Assembly: GCA_900766945.1 (NCBI GenBank)
Contig: CAAFXD010000021.1
Coordinates: 1 to 33,701, forward strand
Length of the DNA stretch: 33,701 nucleotides
Source: Clostridia bacterium
GTDB taxonomy: Bacteria; Bacillota; Clostridia; Oscillospirales; Acutalibacteraceae
Reading direction: 5' to 3'
Made by a program: the position numbers and the translations under genes. Every line of letters begins with the position of its first letter. The stretch's first letter is position 1. The notes beneath the pieces are model-generated. The model had not been told where the DNA came from. It did no database searches and worked only from the letters and a program-made list of their open reading frames with translations. Below, one piece after another: positions 17,297 to 25,498 of this stretch.

Positions 17297-18622
17297 ATGA
17301 AAGAAACAATACTGCAATTCGGTACAGGTAATTTTTTAAGAGGCTTTGCGGATTATTTTGTTGACGCGCTCAACAAGAAAAATCTGTATGATGGTAAAAT
17401 CGTGATTGTTTCTCCCACCGATTCGGGCGCGGTAGAGAAAATCAACGCACAAAACGGCAAATACAATTTGATTTTGCGCGGCATTGAAAACGGCAAAGAA
17501 GTTTGCGAAAGAACGGAAATCCACGCCATTTCCCGCGCTGTCAACCCTTACCGTGATTTTGATTCGTTTTTGTCCCTTGCCGAAAATCCCGATTCGCGCT
17601 TTATTATTTCAAACACCACCGAAGCGGGTATTTGCTTTGATGAAACCTGCAATTTCACAGACAAACCCGCCGCGTCTTTTCCCGGCAAGCTTACGCAGTT
17701 TTTATATGCGCGATATAAAAAGCGGTTAAACGGCTTTGTGATTTTGGCTTGCGAACTGATTGACAATAACGGCAGGGAATTAGAAAAATGCGTGCTTCAA
17801 TATGCCGAAAAATGGCAACTCGGTGATGATTTTATCACTTGGATAAAAACCGAAAACACTTTCTGCAACACCCTTGTTGACCGTATTGTTACAGGCTACC
17901 CGACAGACGAGGCGGAAAAGATTTTCACGGAAATCGGTTACCGTGACGCGCTTTTGGACACGGCAGAGCCATACCACCTTTGGGTAATTGAAGGGGATTT
18001 TGAAAAAGAATTGCCCTTACAAACCGCGGGCTTCAATGTGATTTGGACGGATGATGTTGCACCCTACAAAAAAATGAAGGTGCGTATTTTAAACGGCTCC
18101 CACACCTCACTTGCGTTTCCGTCGCTTCTGCGCGGCGTGGAAACGGTAGGGGAGAGCTTAAAAGACGAGCAGTTAAACGCATATCTGAATACCTGTCTGT
18201 TTCAGTTTATTTTACCAACTCTCGGCGAAACCGAGGAAAACAAGGCGTTTGCAAATGCGGTTTTGGAGCGTTTCGGCAATCCTTATATCAAACATCTGTG
18301 GAAATCCATTGCCTTAAATTCCGTCAGCAAATTCACGGCAAGAGTTTTGCCCACAATCATGGATTATGTAAAGATGAATAACGCTTTGCCAAAACCCCTT
18401 GCGTTTTCTCTTGCTTGCCTTATGGAGTATTACAAAACGAGCGATGTGCAGGACGATAAATCGGCGGTCGCCTTTATAACAAACAACGGCGTTGCGGCAA
18501 TTCTTGCAAACACAACCTTGTGGGGACAGGATTTGCGCGTTTTCACTGACCTTGTGAACGAAAGTCTGGATAAAATTCATAACTGCGGTATCAGGGAGGC
18601 GCTTCAATGGAGTATGTCGTAA
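17297..18622 (+). CDS. uxaB: UxaB-like tagaturonate reductase (mannitol dehydrogenase family)
   Basis: A 441-residue polyol-specific long-chain dehydrogenase. The N-terminus carries LQFGTGNFLRGF (6-17), typical of UxaB/UxuB. The catalytic pattern K-x4-N-x2-H is present as K261, N266 and H269 in KVRILNGSH. UxaB reduces D-tagaturonate to D-altronate with NADH in hexuronate catabolism and at the end of the L-galactonate route. It is about 40 residues shorter than the E. coli enzyme. It overlaps the UxaA-like gene by 16 bases, implying coupled translation. No UxaC isomerase or KDG kinase/aldolase is in the window, so a simple galacturonate operon is not supported. A 6-deoxy substrate derived from L-fucose is possible. 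The symbol denotes the family. Confidence 0.82.
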   Translation: MKETILQFGTGNFLRGFADYFVDALNKKNLYDGKIVIVSPTDSGAVEKINAQNGKYNLILRGIENGKEVCERTEIHAISRAVNPYRDFDSFLSLAENPDSRFIISNTTEAGICFDETCNFTDKPAASFPGKLTQFLYARYKKRLNGFVILACELIDNNGRELEKCVLQYAEKWQLGDDFITWIKTENTFCNTLVDRIVTGYPTDEAEKIFTEIGYRDALLDTAEPYHLWVIEGDFEKELPLQTAGFNVIWTDDVAPYKKMKVRILNGSHTSLAFPSLLRGVETVGESLKDEQLNAYLNTCLFQFILPTLGETEENKAFANAVLERFGNPYIKHLWKSIALNSVSKFTARVLPTIMDYVKMNNALPKPLAFSLACLMEYYKTSDVQDDKSAVAFITNNGVAAILANTTLWGQDLRVFTDLVNESLDKIHNCGIREALQWSMS

Positions 18623-19968
18623 TCCACCCCAAGGATAATGTTAAGGTCTGCCTTTCGAACGGGCACAAGTACGCCGTGAAAGACATAAAAAAAGGTGAAA
18701 GAATTATCAAATACGGCTTTCCCATAGGCGTGGCAACAGAGGATATTGGGGCGGGAGAGCATATACATTCCCATAATTTGAAAACCGCGCTTTCAGGCAC
18801 GCTTGCATATGCATATGCACCCGATTTTACCTATCCCGAACATCAAGAACCTGTTTCGGTAAATGCCTATGTCCGTGAAAACGGCGAGGTGGGTATTCGC
18901 AATGATATTTGGATCATTCCCACAGTTGGCTGTGTAAACGGTATCGCGCAAAAATTGGCGCAAAAAACGGGCGCGTTTTGCTTTACTCACCCTTACGGGT
19001 GCAGTCAGTTGGGCGGCGACCACAGTACTACGCAAAAAATCCTTGCAGGGCTTGTGAAACACCCAAACGCAGGGGGTGTTCTGGTGCTTGGTTTGGGCTG
19101 TGAAAACAACAATATCGGGGAATTTAAAAAAGTCCTCGGCGAAGTGAATGAAAAAAGAATTCGCTTTTTGAACTGTCAGGATTGCGACGATGAAATCGGC
19201 GAGGGCGAAAGAATCATAGCCGAACTGCAACAACTTGCAAGCGAGGACAAGCGCACACCTGTTCCGATTTCGCGTCTTAAAATCGGCTTGAAATGCGGCG
19301 GGAGCGACGGGCTTTCGGGGATAACCGCAAATCCCTTGTGCGGCAGAATAACGGATAAACTTGTCGCTATGGGTGGCACGGCAATTCTCACCGAAGTACC
19401 CGAAATGTTCGGTGCAGAGCAGATTTTGATGAACCGATGCGTCAATGAAACGGTTTTTAGAGATGCTGTTCGTCTTATCAACAATTACAAAGCGTATTTT
19501 ATCGCAAACCATCAGCCTGTCAGCGAAAATCCCTCGCCCGGCAACAAGGCGGGCGGCATTACCACTTTGGAGGAAAAATCCCTCGGCTGTGTGCAAAAGG
19601 GCGGAACAGCGCCTGTAACGGCGGTGCTTGACTACGGTGATATTGCCGAAAAATCGGGGCTTAATCTTTTGAACGGCCCCGGCAATGATATGGTGGCTGT
19701 AACTAATCTTGCGGCAGCAGGCTGTCATCTCATTTTGTTTACAACGGGCAGGGGAACGCCCCTCGGTGCGCCTGTTCCCACGCTGAAAATCGCAACAAAT
19801 ACGGCACTCGGTCAAAAGAAAAGCAAGTGGATTGATTTTGACGCGCAAGCAGGCACGGAAAATGCACTTTTCGACTTACTCACGGAAACGGCAAACGGAA
19901 AAGAAACGAAAAACGAGCAAAACGCATACCGCGAAATAGCCATATTCAAGGACGGTGTAACCTTATGA
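18607..19968 (+). CDS. uxaA: UxaA-like altronate/sugar-acid dehydratase
   Basis: A 453-residue UxaA/GarD-family dehydratase. An N-terminal SAF-like domain (about 5-70, ending GAGEHIHSHNLKT) is followed by the iron-dependent catalytic domain with conserved cysteines in PTVGCVNG, HPYGCSQLGGDH, GLGCENNN and LKCGGSDGLSG. UxaA converts D-altronate to 2-keto-3-deoxy-D-gluconate. Paralogues act on L-fuconate, L-galactonate or D-arabinonate in non-phosphorylating pathways, and in Campylobacter jejuni a UxaA-like dehydratase sits in the fucose locus with an amidohydrolase. Here it overlaps the amidohydrolase gene by 4 bases (ATGA). GGGAGG is 7 bases before the start. The true substrate may be D-altronate, 6-deoxy-altronate or L-fuconate; the symbol denotes the family. 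Confidence 0.85.
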   Translation: MEYVVIHPKDNVKVCLSNGHKYAVKDIKKGERIIKYGFPIGVATEDIGAGEHIHSHNLKTALSGTLAYAYAPDFTYPEHQEPVSVNAYVRENGEVGIRNDIWIIPTVGCVNGIAQKLAQKTGAFCFTHPYGCSQLGGDHSTTQKILAGLVKHPNAGGVLVLGLGCENNNIGEFKKVLGEVNEKRIRFLNCQDCDDEIGEGERIIAELQQLASEDKRTPVPISRLKIGLKCGGSDGLSGITANPLCGRITDKLVAMGGTAILTEVPEMFGAEQILMNRCVNETVFRDAVRLINNYKAYFIANHQPVSENPSPGNKAGGITTLEEKSLGCVQKGGTAPVTAVLDYGDIAEKSGLNLLNGPGNDMVAVTNLAAAGCHLILFTTGRGTPLGAPVPTLKIATNTALGQKKSKWIDFDAQAGTENALFDLLTETANGKETKNEQNAYREIAIFKDGVTL

Positions 19969-20840
19969 TTATCGATTGTCACGCCCATTTGTGGAAAACG
20001 CAAAACGGCAAGGTAAGCGGCAGAGAGGTTTTCTCCGTCGGTAACGGCAAAAGCAATTTCGGCGGCGAAATTCGGCAGATGATGCCCCCCTTTATGACGG
20101 ACGGGGAAAATACCGCCGAGCGCTTTGTTGCCAATATGGATTATGCGAGCGTCAGCGGCGCGGTGATTACCCAAGAGGAAATTGACGGCAATCAGGACGC
20201 GTACTTGCTGTCTGCAAAAGAAACATACCCCGAAAGGCTGAAAATTTGCAGTCTTTATGAAGAAAACAAGCCTTTTACCCTTGACGGCTTTGACGGCGTG
20301 AAAATCTGCGCAGGCAGACTGCCCACGCAGGATTTGACAAAGCACTACAAGGTCTTTGAAGCGGCAAACAAGGAAAATAAATTTATTTCCGTTGACCTTG
20401 CCGACGGCGATAGGCAAACAGGCTCTTTACTTGAACTCATACAGCAATTCCCCGACCTGAAAATCGCCATCGGCCATTTCGGTATGGTCACAAAAGAGGG
20501 CTGGACAGAACAGATTAAACTTGCCCGCAATAAAAATGTCCGTATTGAAAGCGGCGGTATTACATGGCTTTTCAACAGCGAATTTTACCCCTACCCCTCT
20601 GCCGTAAAAGCGGTGAAAGAAGCCGCCGAAATCTGCGGAATCCATAAATTGATGTGGGGGAGCGACTACCCCCGCACCATGGTGGAAATCACCTACAAAA
20701 TGAGTTATGATTTTATCCTGAAATCCAAGGAACTGACCGAGCAGGAGAAAAACGCATTTCTTTGCGAAAATGCACAAGCATTTTACGGTTTTTCCAATCT
20801 CACGGAATGTGTGAAAATCAAAAATATGTTGGAGGACTGA
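19965..20840 (+). CDS. COG3618-type amidohydrolase, candidate L-galactono/L-fucono-lactonase
   Basis: A 291-residue amidohydrolase-2 TIM barrel. It starts with the metal-binding DCHAHLW (3-9) and later shows IGHFGM and MWGSDYPRT, the His and Asp positions expected for this family. COG3618 members include L-fucono-1,5-lactonase, L-rhamnono-lactonase and the L-galactono-1,5-lactonase of Bacteroides vulgatus. The 4-base overlap with the UxaA-like gene ties it to sugar-acid metabolism and supports hydrolysis of the lactone made by the dehydrogenase at 15063. The protein has no signal peptide. The exact lactone is not decidable from sequence. GGAGG before the next ATG shows the operon continuing into the fucosidase. 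Confidence 0.78.
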   Translation: MIIDCHAHLWKTQNGKVSGREVFSVGNGKSNFGGEIRQMMPPFMTDGENTAERFVANMDYASVSGAVITQEEIDGNQDAYLLSAKETYPERLKICSLYEENKPFTLDGFDGVKICAGRLPTQDLTKHYKVFEAANKENKFISVDLADGDRQTGSLLELIQQFPDLKIAIGHFGMVTKEGWTEQIKLARNKNVRIESGGITWLFNSEFYPYPSAVKAVKEAAEICGIHKLMWGSDYPRTMVEITYKMSYDFILKSKELTEQEKNAFLCENAQAFYGFSNLTECVKIKNMLED

Positions 20841-20841
20841 A

Positions 20842-22320
20842 ATGACCGACGCGCAAATGCAGAACTATCTGCAAAAAATCGACGAGTTCAACAGTAACGG
20901 TACATATAAACCTGATTGGGAAAGCCTTGCTTCGTACCCCGTGCCCGCGTGGTACAGGAATGCAAAATTCGGCGTGTTTATCCATTGGGGACTGTTCACC
21001 GTGCCCGAATATTTCAGCGAATGGTACCCGCGGCAGATGTATTATAAGGGCAATCCCGTTTATTGGCATCACAAGCGCAAATACGGCAAGGATTTTAATT
21101 ACCGTGATTTTATCCCCATGTTCAAAGCGGAAAAATTTGACGCAGACGAAATCACAAAAGCCGTGAAAGACTGCGGCGCAAAATTTTTAATGCCTGTTGC
21201 CGAGCATCACGACGGGGTAAAACTTTATGACAGCGCGCTGTCGGAATGGACAACGGTCAAATTCCCCGTACATAGGGATTTTATCGGGGAATTGAAAGAT
21301 GCCTGCGAAAAAACGGGTATTACCTTTTCAACCTCATCACATCGTGCGGAACATTTTTGGTTTTTGAACGGCGGCAAAACCATCGGTTTCAAAAACGAAA
21401 CACAGGACGAAGCATACAGAGAATTCTACGGTGCATGTGCCAATGTGCACAAGCGCAACAATTTACATACGCTTTTAAAGCAGGAGCACGGCATCGAACC
21501 GACAGAAAAGTGGTTACAAGATTGGCTTGTATCGTCCTGTGAGTTGATTGATAAATATCAGCCCGCCTCGCTTTTCTTCGATTGGTGGGTGTCATACAAG
21601 GCTTTTCGCCCCTATATGAAACAGTTTCTTGCTTATTACTATAACCGTTCTCTCGAATGGGGCAAAGAGGTCTGCGTGTATTATAAATCGGACGCGATTA
21701 TGTATAACTGCGCCATTTTTGACCGTGAACGCGGGCAGTTAAAAGATGTAAGTCCCTATATTTGGCAGGGCGAAACCTCCACTGCCTATAATTCGTGGAG
21801 TTACTGCACCACCAACCGCTTTAAAACGCCCGAGATTATCGCCTGCAATCTGTTGGATGTCATTTCCAAAAACGGTTGCTTTGTATTAAATATCGGACCG
21901 AAAGCGGACGGGTCTATTTGCGACGAAGAAAAGCATATTTTAAACGAACTCGGCAAGTGGACAAAAACAAACGCCGAGGCGATTTGGGGCACACAACCTT
22001 ATAAGGTATTCGGCGAGGGCAAGAAGCAAAAAGGCGGCTCATTCCACGAAAAACTGACCTATACAAAGCGTGATTATCGCTTTACTTATAAAACAGGCGT
22101 TGTCTATGCGTTCGCGCTGAAACCGCAGGGACAGTCGGTGTTTCAAATCAAATCCCTTGCCGACAGTATGGATTTGTTCCATTGCGTCATCAAAAACATA
22201 TCCCTTCTCGGCAGTACGGAAAAACTGACCTATTCGCAGAACAAAAAGGCGTTAATTGTCAAAACACATAATAAAGTCACACAAACTATGCCAATATGCT
22301 TTAAAATTGAGGTGGAGTAA
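20842..22320 (+). CDS. GH29 alpha-L-fucosidase, paralogue of the 10304 gene
   Basis: A 492-residue GH29 enzyme with AWYRNAKFGVFIHWGLFTVP (36-55), VAEHHDGVKLYD (119-130), SSHRAEHFWFLNG (165-177) and SLFFDWWV (243-250), nucleophile D247. C-terminal beta-sandwich from about residue 395. It is the nearest relative of the first gene of the operon, including the N-terminal NYLQKIDEF segment that precedes the barrel. The pair brackets the phosphoesterase and oxidation genes. GGAGG lies 6 bases before the start, and the stop abuts the next start with no gap. Cytoplasmic. Differences in the loop around residues 180-225 (a long insertion with GACANVHKRNN) may give a different linkage preference. Confidence 0.92.
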   Translation: MTDAQMQNYLQKIDEFNSNGTYKPDWESLASYPVPAWYRNAKFGVFIHWGLFTVPEYFSEWYPRQMYYKGNPVYWHHKRKYGKDFNYRDFIPMFKAEKFDADEITKAVKDCGAKFLMPVAEHHDGVKLYDSALSEWTTVKFPVHRDFIGELKDACEKTGITFSTSSHRAEHFWFLNGGKTIGFKNETQDEAYREFYGACANVHKRNNLHTLLKQEHGIEPTEKWLQDWLVSSCELIDKYQPASLFFDWWVSYKAFRPYMKQFLAYYYNRSLEWGKEVCVYYKSDAIMYNCAIFDRERGQLKDVSPYIWQGETSTAYNSWSYCTTNRFKTPEIIACNLLDVISKNGCFVLNIGPKADGSICDEEKHILNELGKWTKTNAEAIWGTQPYKVFGEGKKQKGGSFHEKLTYTKRDYRFTYKTGVVYAFALKPQGQSVFQIKSLADSMDLFHCVIKNISLLGSTEKLTYSQNKKALIVKTHNKVTQTMPICFKIEVE

Positions 22321-24237
22321 ATGAAAAATAAAGATTTACAACTTTCTTACAGTCCCGTAACAGGGGATTACGAAATCAAGCACAAGGGTTTTTCCTGGGT
22401 GAGCGACGGCAGACGGCCGTATATCATCATCCGCAAAAAGGTGGGAAAAAAGTACATAAGCACCTACCGCCCGCTGATGAGCGCTTTGAAAAAGACAGTG
22501 GAAAAAGACGAAAACCGCATTGTCTGCCGCTATGAAAACTATATTGCTTTCGGTAAGAAACTGCCCTTTGCGCTTATTTGTACGGCGGAAATCACAGGGG
22601 AGAATACAGTTGAATTTTCCATAAAGGCGGAAAACGAAACAGGCTTTGATATTCAGGCGGTTTACTTTCCTGCGCCGTTCAATGCAAAGAAAAAAGGCGA
22701 AAAATCCTACCATACTGACGCCATGCGCCAAGGCTTTTTACTGCCCGACGGATACAAAGAAAATTTAGCCTCTACCTTCGGCTATGCCAATTATTTACGC
22801 AAAATAAACACGGGCGACTGCTATATGCCCATTTGGGGCAGGGTGTGCGACGGCCACACTTTCACGGCGATTGTGGAAACGCCCTATGATGCCTGTATGT
22901 TTTCCACATTCGGGCGCCATAAAGCATTCTTAAATTCCGTGCATTGGATGTCCTCCCTCGGGAAACTCTCCTATCCGCGCAAAATCCGCTTTATTTTCCA
23001 CGAACAAGGGGACTACAACACCGTAGCAAAAGACTACCGAAAATACTTAATGGAAACAAATCAGTTCGTTTCCATAGATGATAAAATCAACAAAAATAAA
23101 AACATTGAAAAACTGATCGGTTGCCCCGTTCTGCACCATAAAATCTATTCTAAAATCAATGAAAAATCGCAGTTCTACGATAAAAACGGCACAAATGAAA
23201 TTTTGTATGCCACCTTTTACGAGCGTGCAGAACAAATGAAAAAGTTGAAAGCGTTGGGGCTTGAAAAATTGTATATCCACACCGACGGTTGGGGCAAAGA
23301 CGGCTACGACAACAACCACCCATATATTTTGCCCCCGTGCGAAGCGGCAGGCGGTTGGGAGGGCTTCTCGGAATTTTCAAAGGTCAGCCGAGAACTCGGC
23401 TACATCTTCGCGCTCCACGACCAATATAGAGATTTTTACTATTCTTCACCTGTATTCTCCATGGAAAAAGCAATTACCCATATTGACGGCTCCCATCCAT
23501 ATTGCTCTATTTGGGACGGCGGCGAGCACACTTTCCTTTGCGCCTCACAGGCGTTGGAATTTGTGAAAAAAACATATTCGGAATTAGAAGAACACGGCGT
23601 GGATGTGCAGGGCGCATATCTGGATGTGTTCTCGATTATGAACGGCGACGAGTGCTTCCATCCCGACCACAAGGTGACAAGAGAACAAAGCATACAGTAC
23701 CGCGCGGAATGTTTCGATTATCTCAACGATAAGGGCTTTATTATGTCCTCGGAAGAGCCTGCAATGCAGCTATTAAATCATTTAGCCCTTGTGCACCACG
23801 GACCCTTTACTCTGCGCCCGCAGGAAAACGGACAGGCGGTAGGAATCCCTGTACCGCTTGGAAATTTGGTGTTCCACGACTGCATTATGGTGCCTTGGAA
23901 TTGGTTTAACAATTGGGGCATTCCAAAGGGCGACAACGGCGATATGTACTGTGCGCTTTGCGCAGGTATGCCGTATATCAGCCCATTCGGGACGGGCGTC
24001 AGCAAAATCGGCACGGATAACCGCACCACTGATACCGAACTTTTGGACGATGAGTGCCTCAAAAAGGAAATTGCCCGCGTCACACCCCTTGCCGATTTAC
24101 AGGCGAAGCTCTATAACCAAGAAATGGTCAAGCATGAGTTTTTAGGCTCTACCCGCCGCCAGAGGGCAACCTATGCGGACGGCACAACCGTTACCATTGA
24201 TTTAGACAAAAACACCTATGAGATAGAAGGGTTGTAA
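22321..24237 (+). CDS. GH129-like glycoside hydrolase, candidate intracellular alpha-N-acetylgalactosaminidase
   Basis: A 638-residue protein with an N-terminal beta-sandwich-like part (1-250) and a barrel-like centre: LEKLYIHTDGWG (314-325), FALHDQYRDFYY (363-374), GAYLDVFS (431-438) and MSSEEP (475-480). It looks like the GH129/DUF5696 group. From memory, the Bifidobacterium bifidum alpha-N-acetylgalactosaminidase NagBb is about 630 residues, intracellular, and uses D435 and E478; here an Asp falls at 435 in LDVF and Glu at 478/479 in SSEEP. That agreement supports, but does not prove, the family call. Such an enzyme would remove core alpha-GalNAc from mucin-type glycopeptides. It starts directly after the fucosidase stop, with GGTGGAG as RBS. 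An uncharacterised DUF5696 activity is the alternative. Confidence 0.6.
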   Translation: MKNKDLQLSYSPVTGDYEIKHKGFSWVSDGRRPYIIIRKKVGKKYISTYRPLMSALKKTVEKDENRIVCRYENYIAFGKKLPFALICTAEITGENTVEFSIKAENETGFDIQAVYFPAPFNAKKKGEKSYHTDAMRQGFLLPDGYKENLASTFGYANYLRKINTGDCYMPIWGRVCDGHTFTAIVETPYDACMFSTFGRHKAFLNSVHWMSSLGKLSYPRKIRFIFHEQGDYNTVAKDYRKYLMETNQFVSIDDKINKNKNIEKLIGCPVLHHKIYSKINEKSQFYDKNGTNEILYATFYERAEQMKKLKALGLEKLYIHTDGWGKDGYDNNHPYILPPCEAAGGWEGFSEFSKVSRELGYIFALHDQYRDFYYSSPVFSMEKAITHIDGSHPYCSIWDGGEHTFLCASQALEFVKKTYSELEEHGVDVQGAYLDVFSIMNGDECFHPDHKVTREQSIQYRAECFDYLNDKGFIMSSEEPAMQLLNHLALVHHGPFTLRPQENGQAVGIPVPLGNLVFHDCIMVPWNWFNNWGIPKGDNGDMYCALCAGMPYISPFGTGVSKIGTDNRTTDTELLDDECLKKEIARVTPLADLQAKLYNQEMVKHEFLGSTRRQRATYADGTTVTIDLDKNTYEIEGL

Positions 24238-24376
24238 ACGGCGCAAAAATCAACTCAAATGGCAAAAGGGTTTGGTGACCGAAATCCAAAGTGATAAACC
24301 CGTAACTATTCTCAATACGCATTTAAGTAAATCCGCAACGGTTGTTGAAAGTGTTATCGTTAAGGGGGATATTTAA
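24227..24376 (+). pseudogene. Decayed 3' end of a lost gene
   Basis: After the GH129-like stop, one frame stays open from 24227 to a TAA at 24374-24376. It reads like a protein tail (WQKGLVTEIQSDKPVTI, then SATVVESVIVKGDI) but has no ATG and no ribosome site at its beginning. Its stop lies 1 base before the ATG of the following phosphoesterase, whose RBS (AAGGGGGA) lies inside it, exactly like an intact operon junction. The W-x2-G-x4-I-x-S pattern recalls the C-terminal beta domain of GH95-type fucosidases, but that is a weak guess. I read it as the remnant of a gene removed by deletion. Confidence 0.45.
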
Positions 24377-24377
24377 T

Positions 24378-25427
24378 ATGAAAAACGGGATAAAAGTGTT
24401 TTTAAGTATTTTACTTGTGCTCGTACTTTTGGGCGGCGCGGCGGCGCTTACCGTAACTTTTTACGGTAAAACTTATGAAAGAGCAGAGGATACGGCGTTC
24501 ACGGTTTTGCAGATAACCGATGTGCATATTCTCAACAACGCGAAAAAGGACGCGAAGGCCTTTAAAACCATCACCGCAATGGTGGAAACAACGAAACCCG
24601 ATATGATTGTGGTGACGGGCGACATCACCAGCGAAAAGGAAAATTATACTGCCTTCAAGACATTCTGCACCTTTATGGAGGAATTTCAAATTCCTTGGGC
24701 ATTTACCTTCGGAAATCACGAAGGGCTGGACATAGCGTATGCGCCGAACGAGGTGTTAGACTCCGAAAAAATTGCCGACAAGCAGACTTTAAATAATTAC
24801 CTGGAATCCCTCGAATACTGCATTTACGAACGGGGTGACGAAACGGTTGACGGTATGGGAAATTACACTTATACCGTCCGTGACAACAGCGGTAAAGCCC
24901 TGACCTCTTTCATTTTTATGGACAGTAACAGTTATGACAGCGTAAACAATGGCTACGACCATTTCCACGATAATCAAATTGCGTGGTATGAAAACACCGT
25001 CAAAGAAGTTGCGAAAGCGGAAAACGGCGACGAAACAAAAGTTGTACCGTCCCTTGCGTTTTTCCATATCCCAATGCAGGAATATATGACCGCATATGAT
25101 GCGGCAAAGGGAACGGATAACCGCCTGTGGGGTTTTCGGTTTCCCAATGAGGACGGTACGCCCGCAGTCGATGACGAAATGTTTGAAACAATGGTAGCGC
25201 TCGGCTCCACCAAAGGCTGTTTTGTCGGGCATGACCATATGAACAATTATTCCGTGTATTATCAAGGCATTCGCCTGACCTACGGTCTTTCCTGCGACCA
25301 CAATATTTATCTTGTACCGTTTCGCGGCGGCACGCTGATAAACATAAAAAATGACGGCTCCTTTACCACGCAGTCGCTGATTCGCCACCGCGGGCAAAGT
25401 ACCGTCACCGTGTGCAAGGAGCAGTAA
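24378..25427 (+). CDS. Membrane-anchored or secreted metallophosphoesterase, third copy
   Basis: A 349-residue calcineurin-like phosphoesterase. An in-frame TTG at 24342 exists, but the ATG at 24378 has AAGGGGGA at good spacing and starts a typical signal/anchor segment (MKNGIKVFLS, then a hydrophobic stretch to about residue 28). Motifs are TDVH (47-50), TGD (80-82), FGNHE (111-115, Glu replacing the more usual Asp), FHIPMQEY and VGHDHMNN. It is the last gene of the right operon and is followed by the hairpin array. Compared with the copy at 13989 it differs in the N-terminal third but shares the DNQIAWYE-type and GMGNYT-type stretches. Extracytoplasmic action is inferred; the substrate is unknown. 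Confidence 0.88.
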   Translation: MKNGIKVFLSILLVLVLLGGAAALTVTFYGKTYERAEDTAFTVLQITDVHILNNAKKDAKAFKTITAMVETTKPDMIVVTGDITSEKENYTAFKTFCTFMEEFQIPWAFTFGNHEGLDIAYAPNEVLDSEKIADKQTLNNYLESLEYCIYERGDETVDGMGNYTYTVRDNSGKALTSFIFMDSNSYDSVNNGYDHFHDNQIAWYENTVKEVAKAENGDETKVVPSLAFFHIPMQEYMTAYDAAKGTDNRLWGFRFPNEDGTPAVDDEMFETMVALGSTKGCFVGHDHMNNYSVYYQGIRLTYGLSCDHNIYLVPFRGGTLINIKNDGSFTTQSLIRHRGQSTVTVCKEQ

Positions 25428-25431
25428 CACA

Positions 25432-25498
25432 ACCTACCGTAGGTGTATTGCACTTGCGAAGCAAATTTCACAAATCCCGCAAGGGATTTATTTCGTTG
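25432..25498. repeat. Array of small hairpins with ATTTCAC/GTGAAAT linkers
   Basis: Successive short palindromes are ACCTAC-C-GTAGGT (25432-25444), TTGC-GAA-GCAA (25454-25464) and AAATCCC-GCAA-GGGATTT (25472-25489). They are joined by near-identical linkers ATTGCAC (25447-25453), ATTTCAC (25465-25471) and ATTTCGTTG (25490-25498). On the minus strand the linkers read GTGCAAT and GTGAAAT, and the unit lies directly behind the tRNA terminator. It looks like a repetitive intergenic RNA element of clostridial genomes rather than a coding or CRISPR sequence; its role is unknown. Confidence 0.6.

Noticed and set aside
18793..19848. Long minus-strand open frame of 351 codons
   Set aside because: It lies wholly opposite the UxaA-like gene, has no family signature and fits the usual antisense shadow of a GC-biased coding strand.
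17297..19968. UxaB-UxaA pair as a plain galacturonate catabolic operon
   Set aside because: No UxaC isomerase, KDG kinase or KDPG aldolase is present, while an LgoD-like dehydrogenase and a COG3618 lactonase are tightly linked. The L-galactose/L-fucose reading explains more genes. It is kept only as an alternative.
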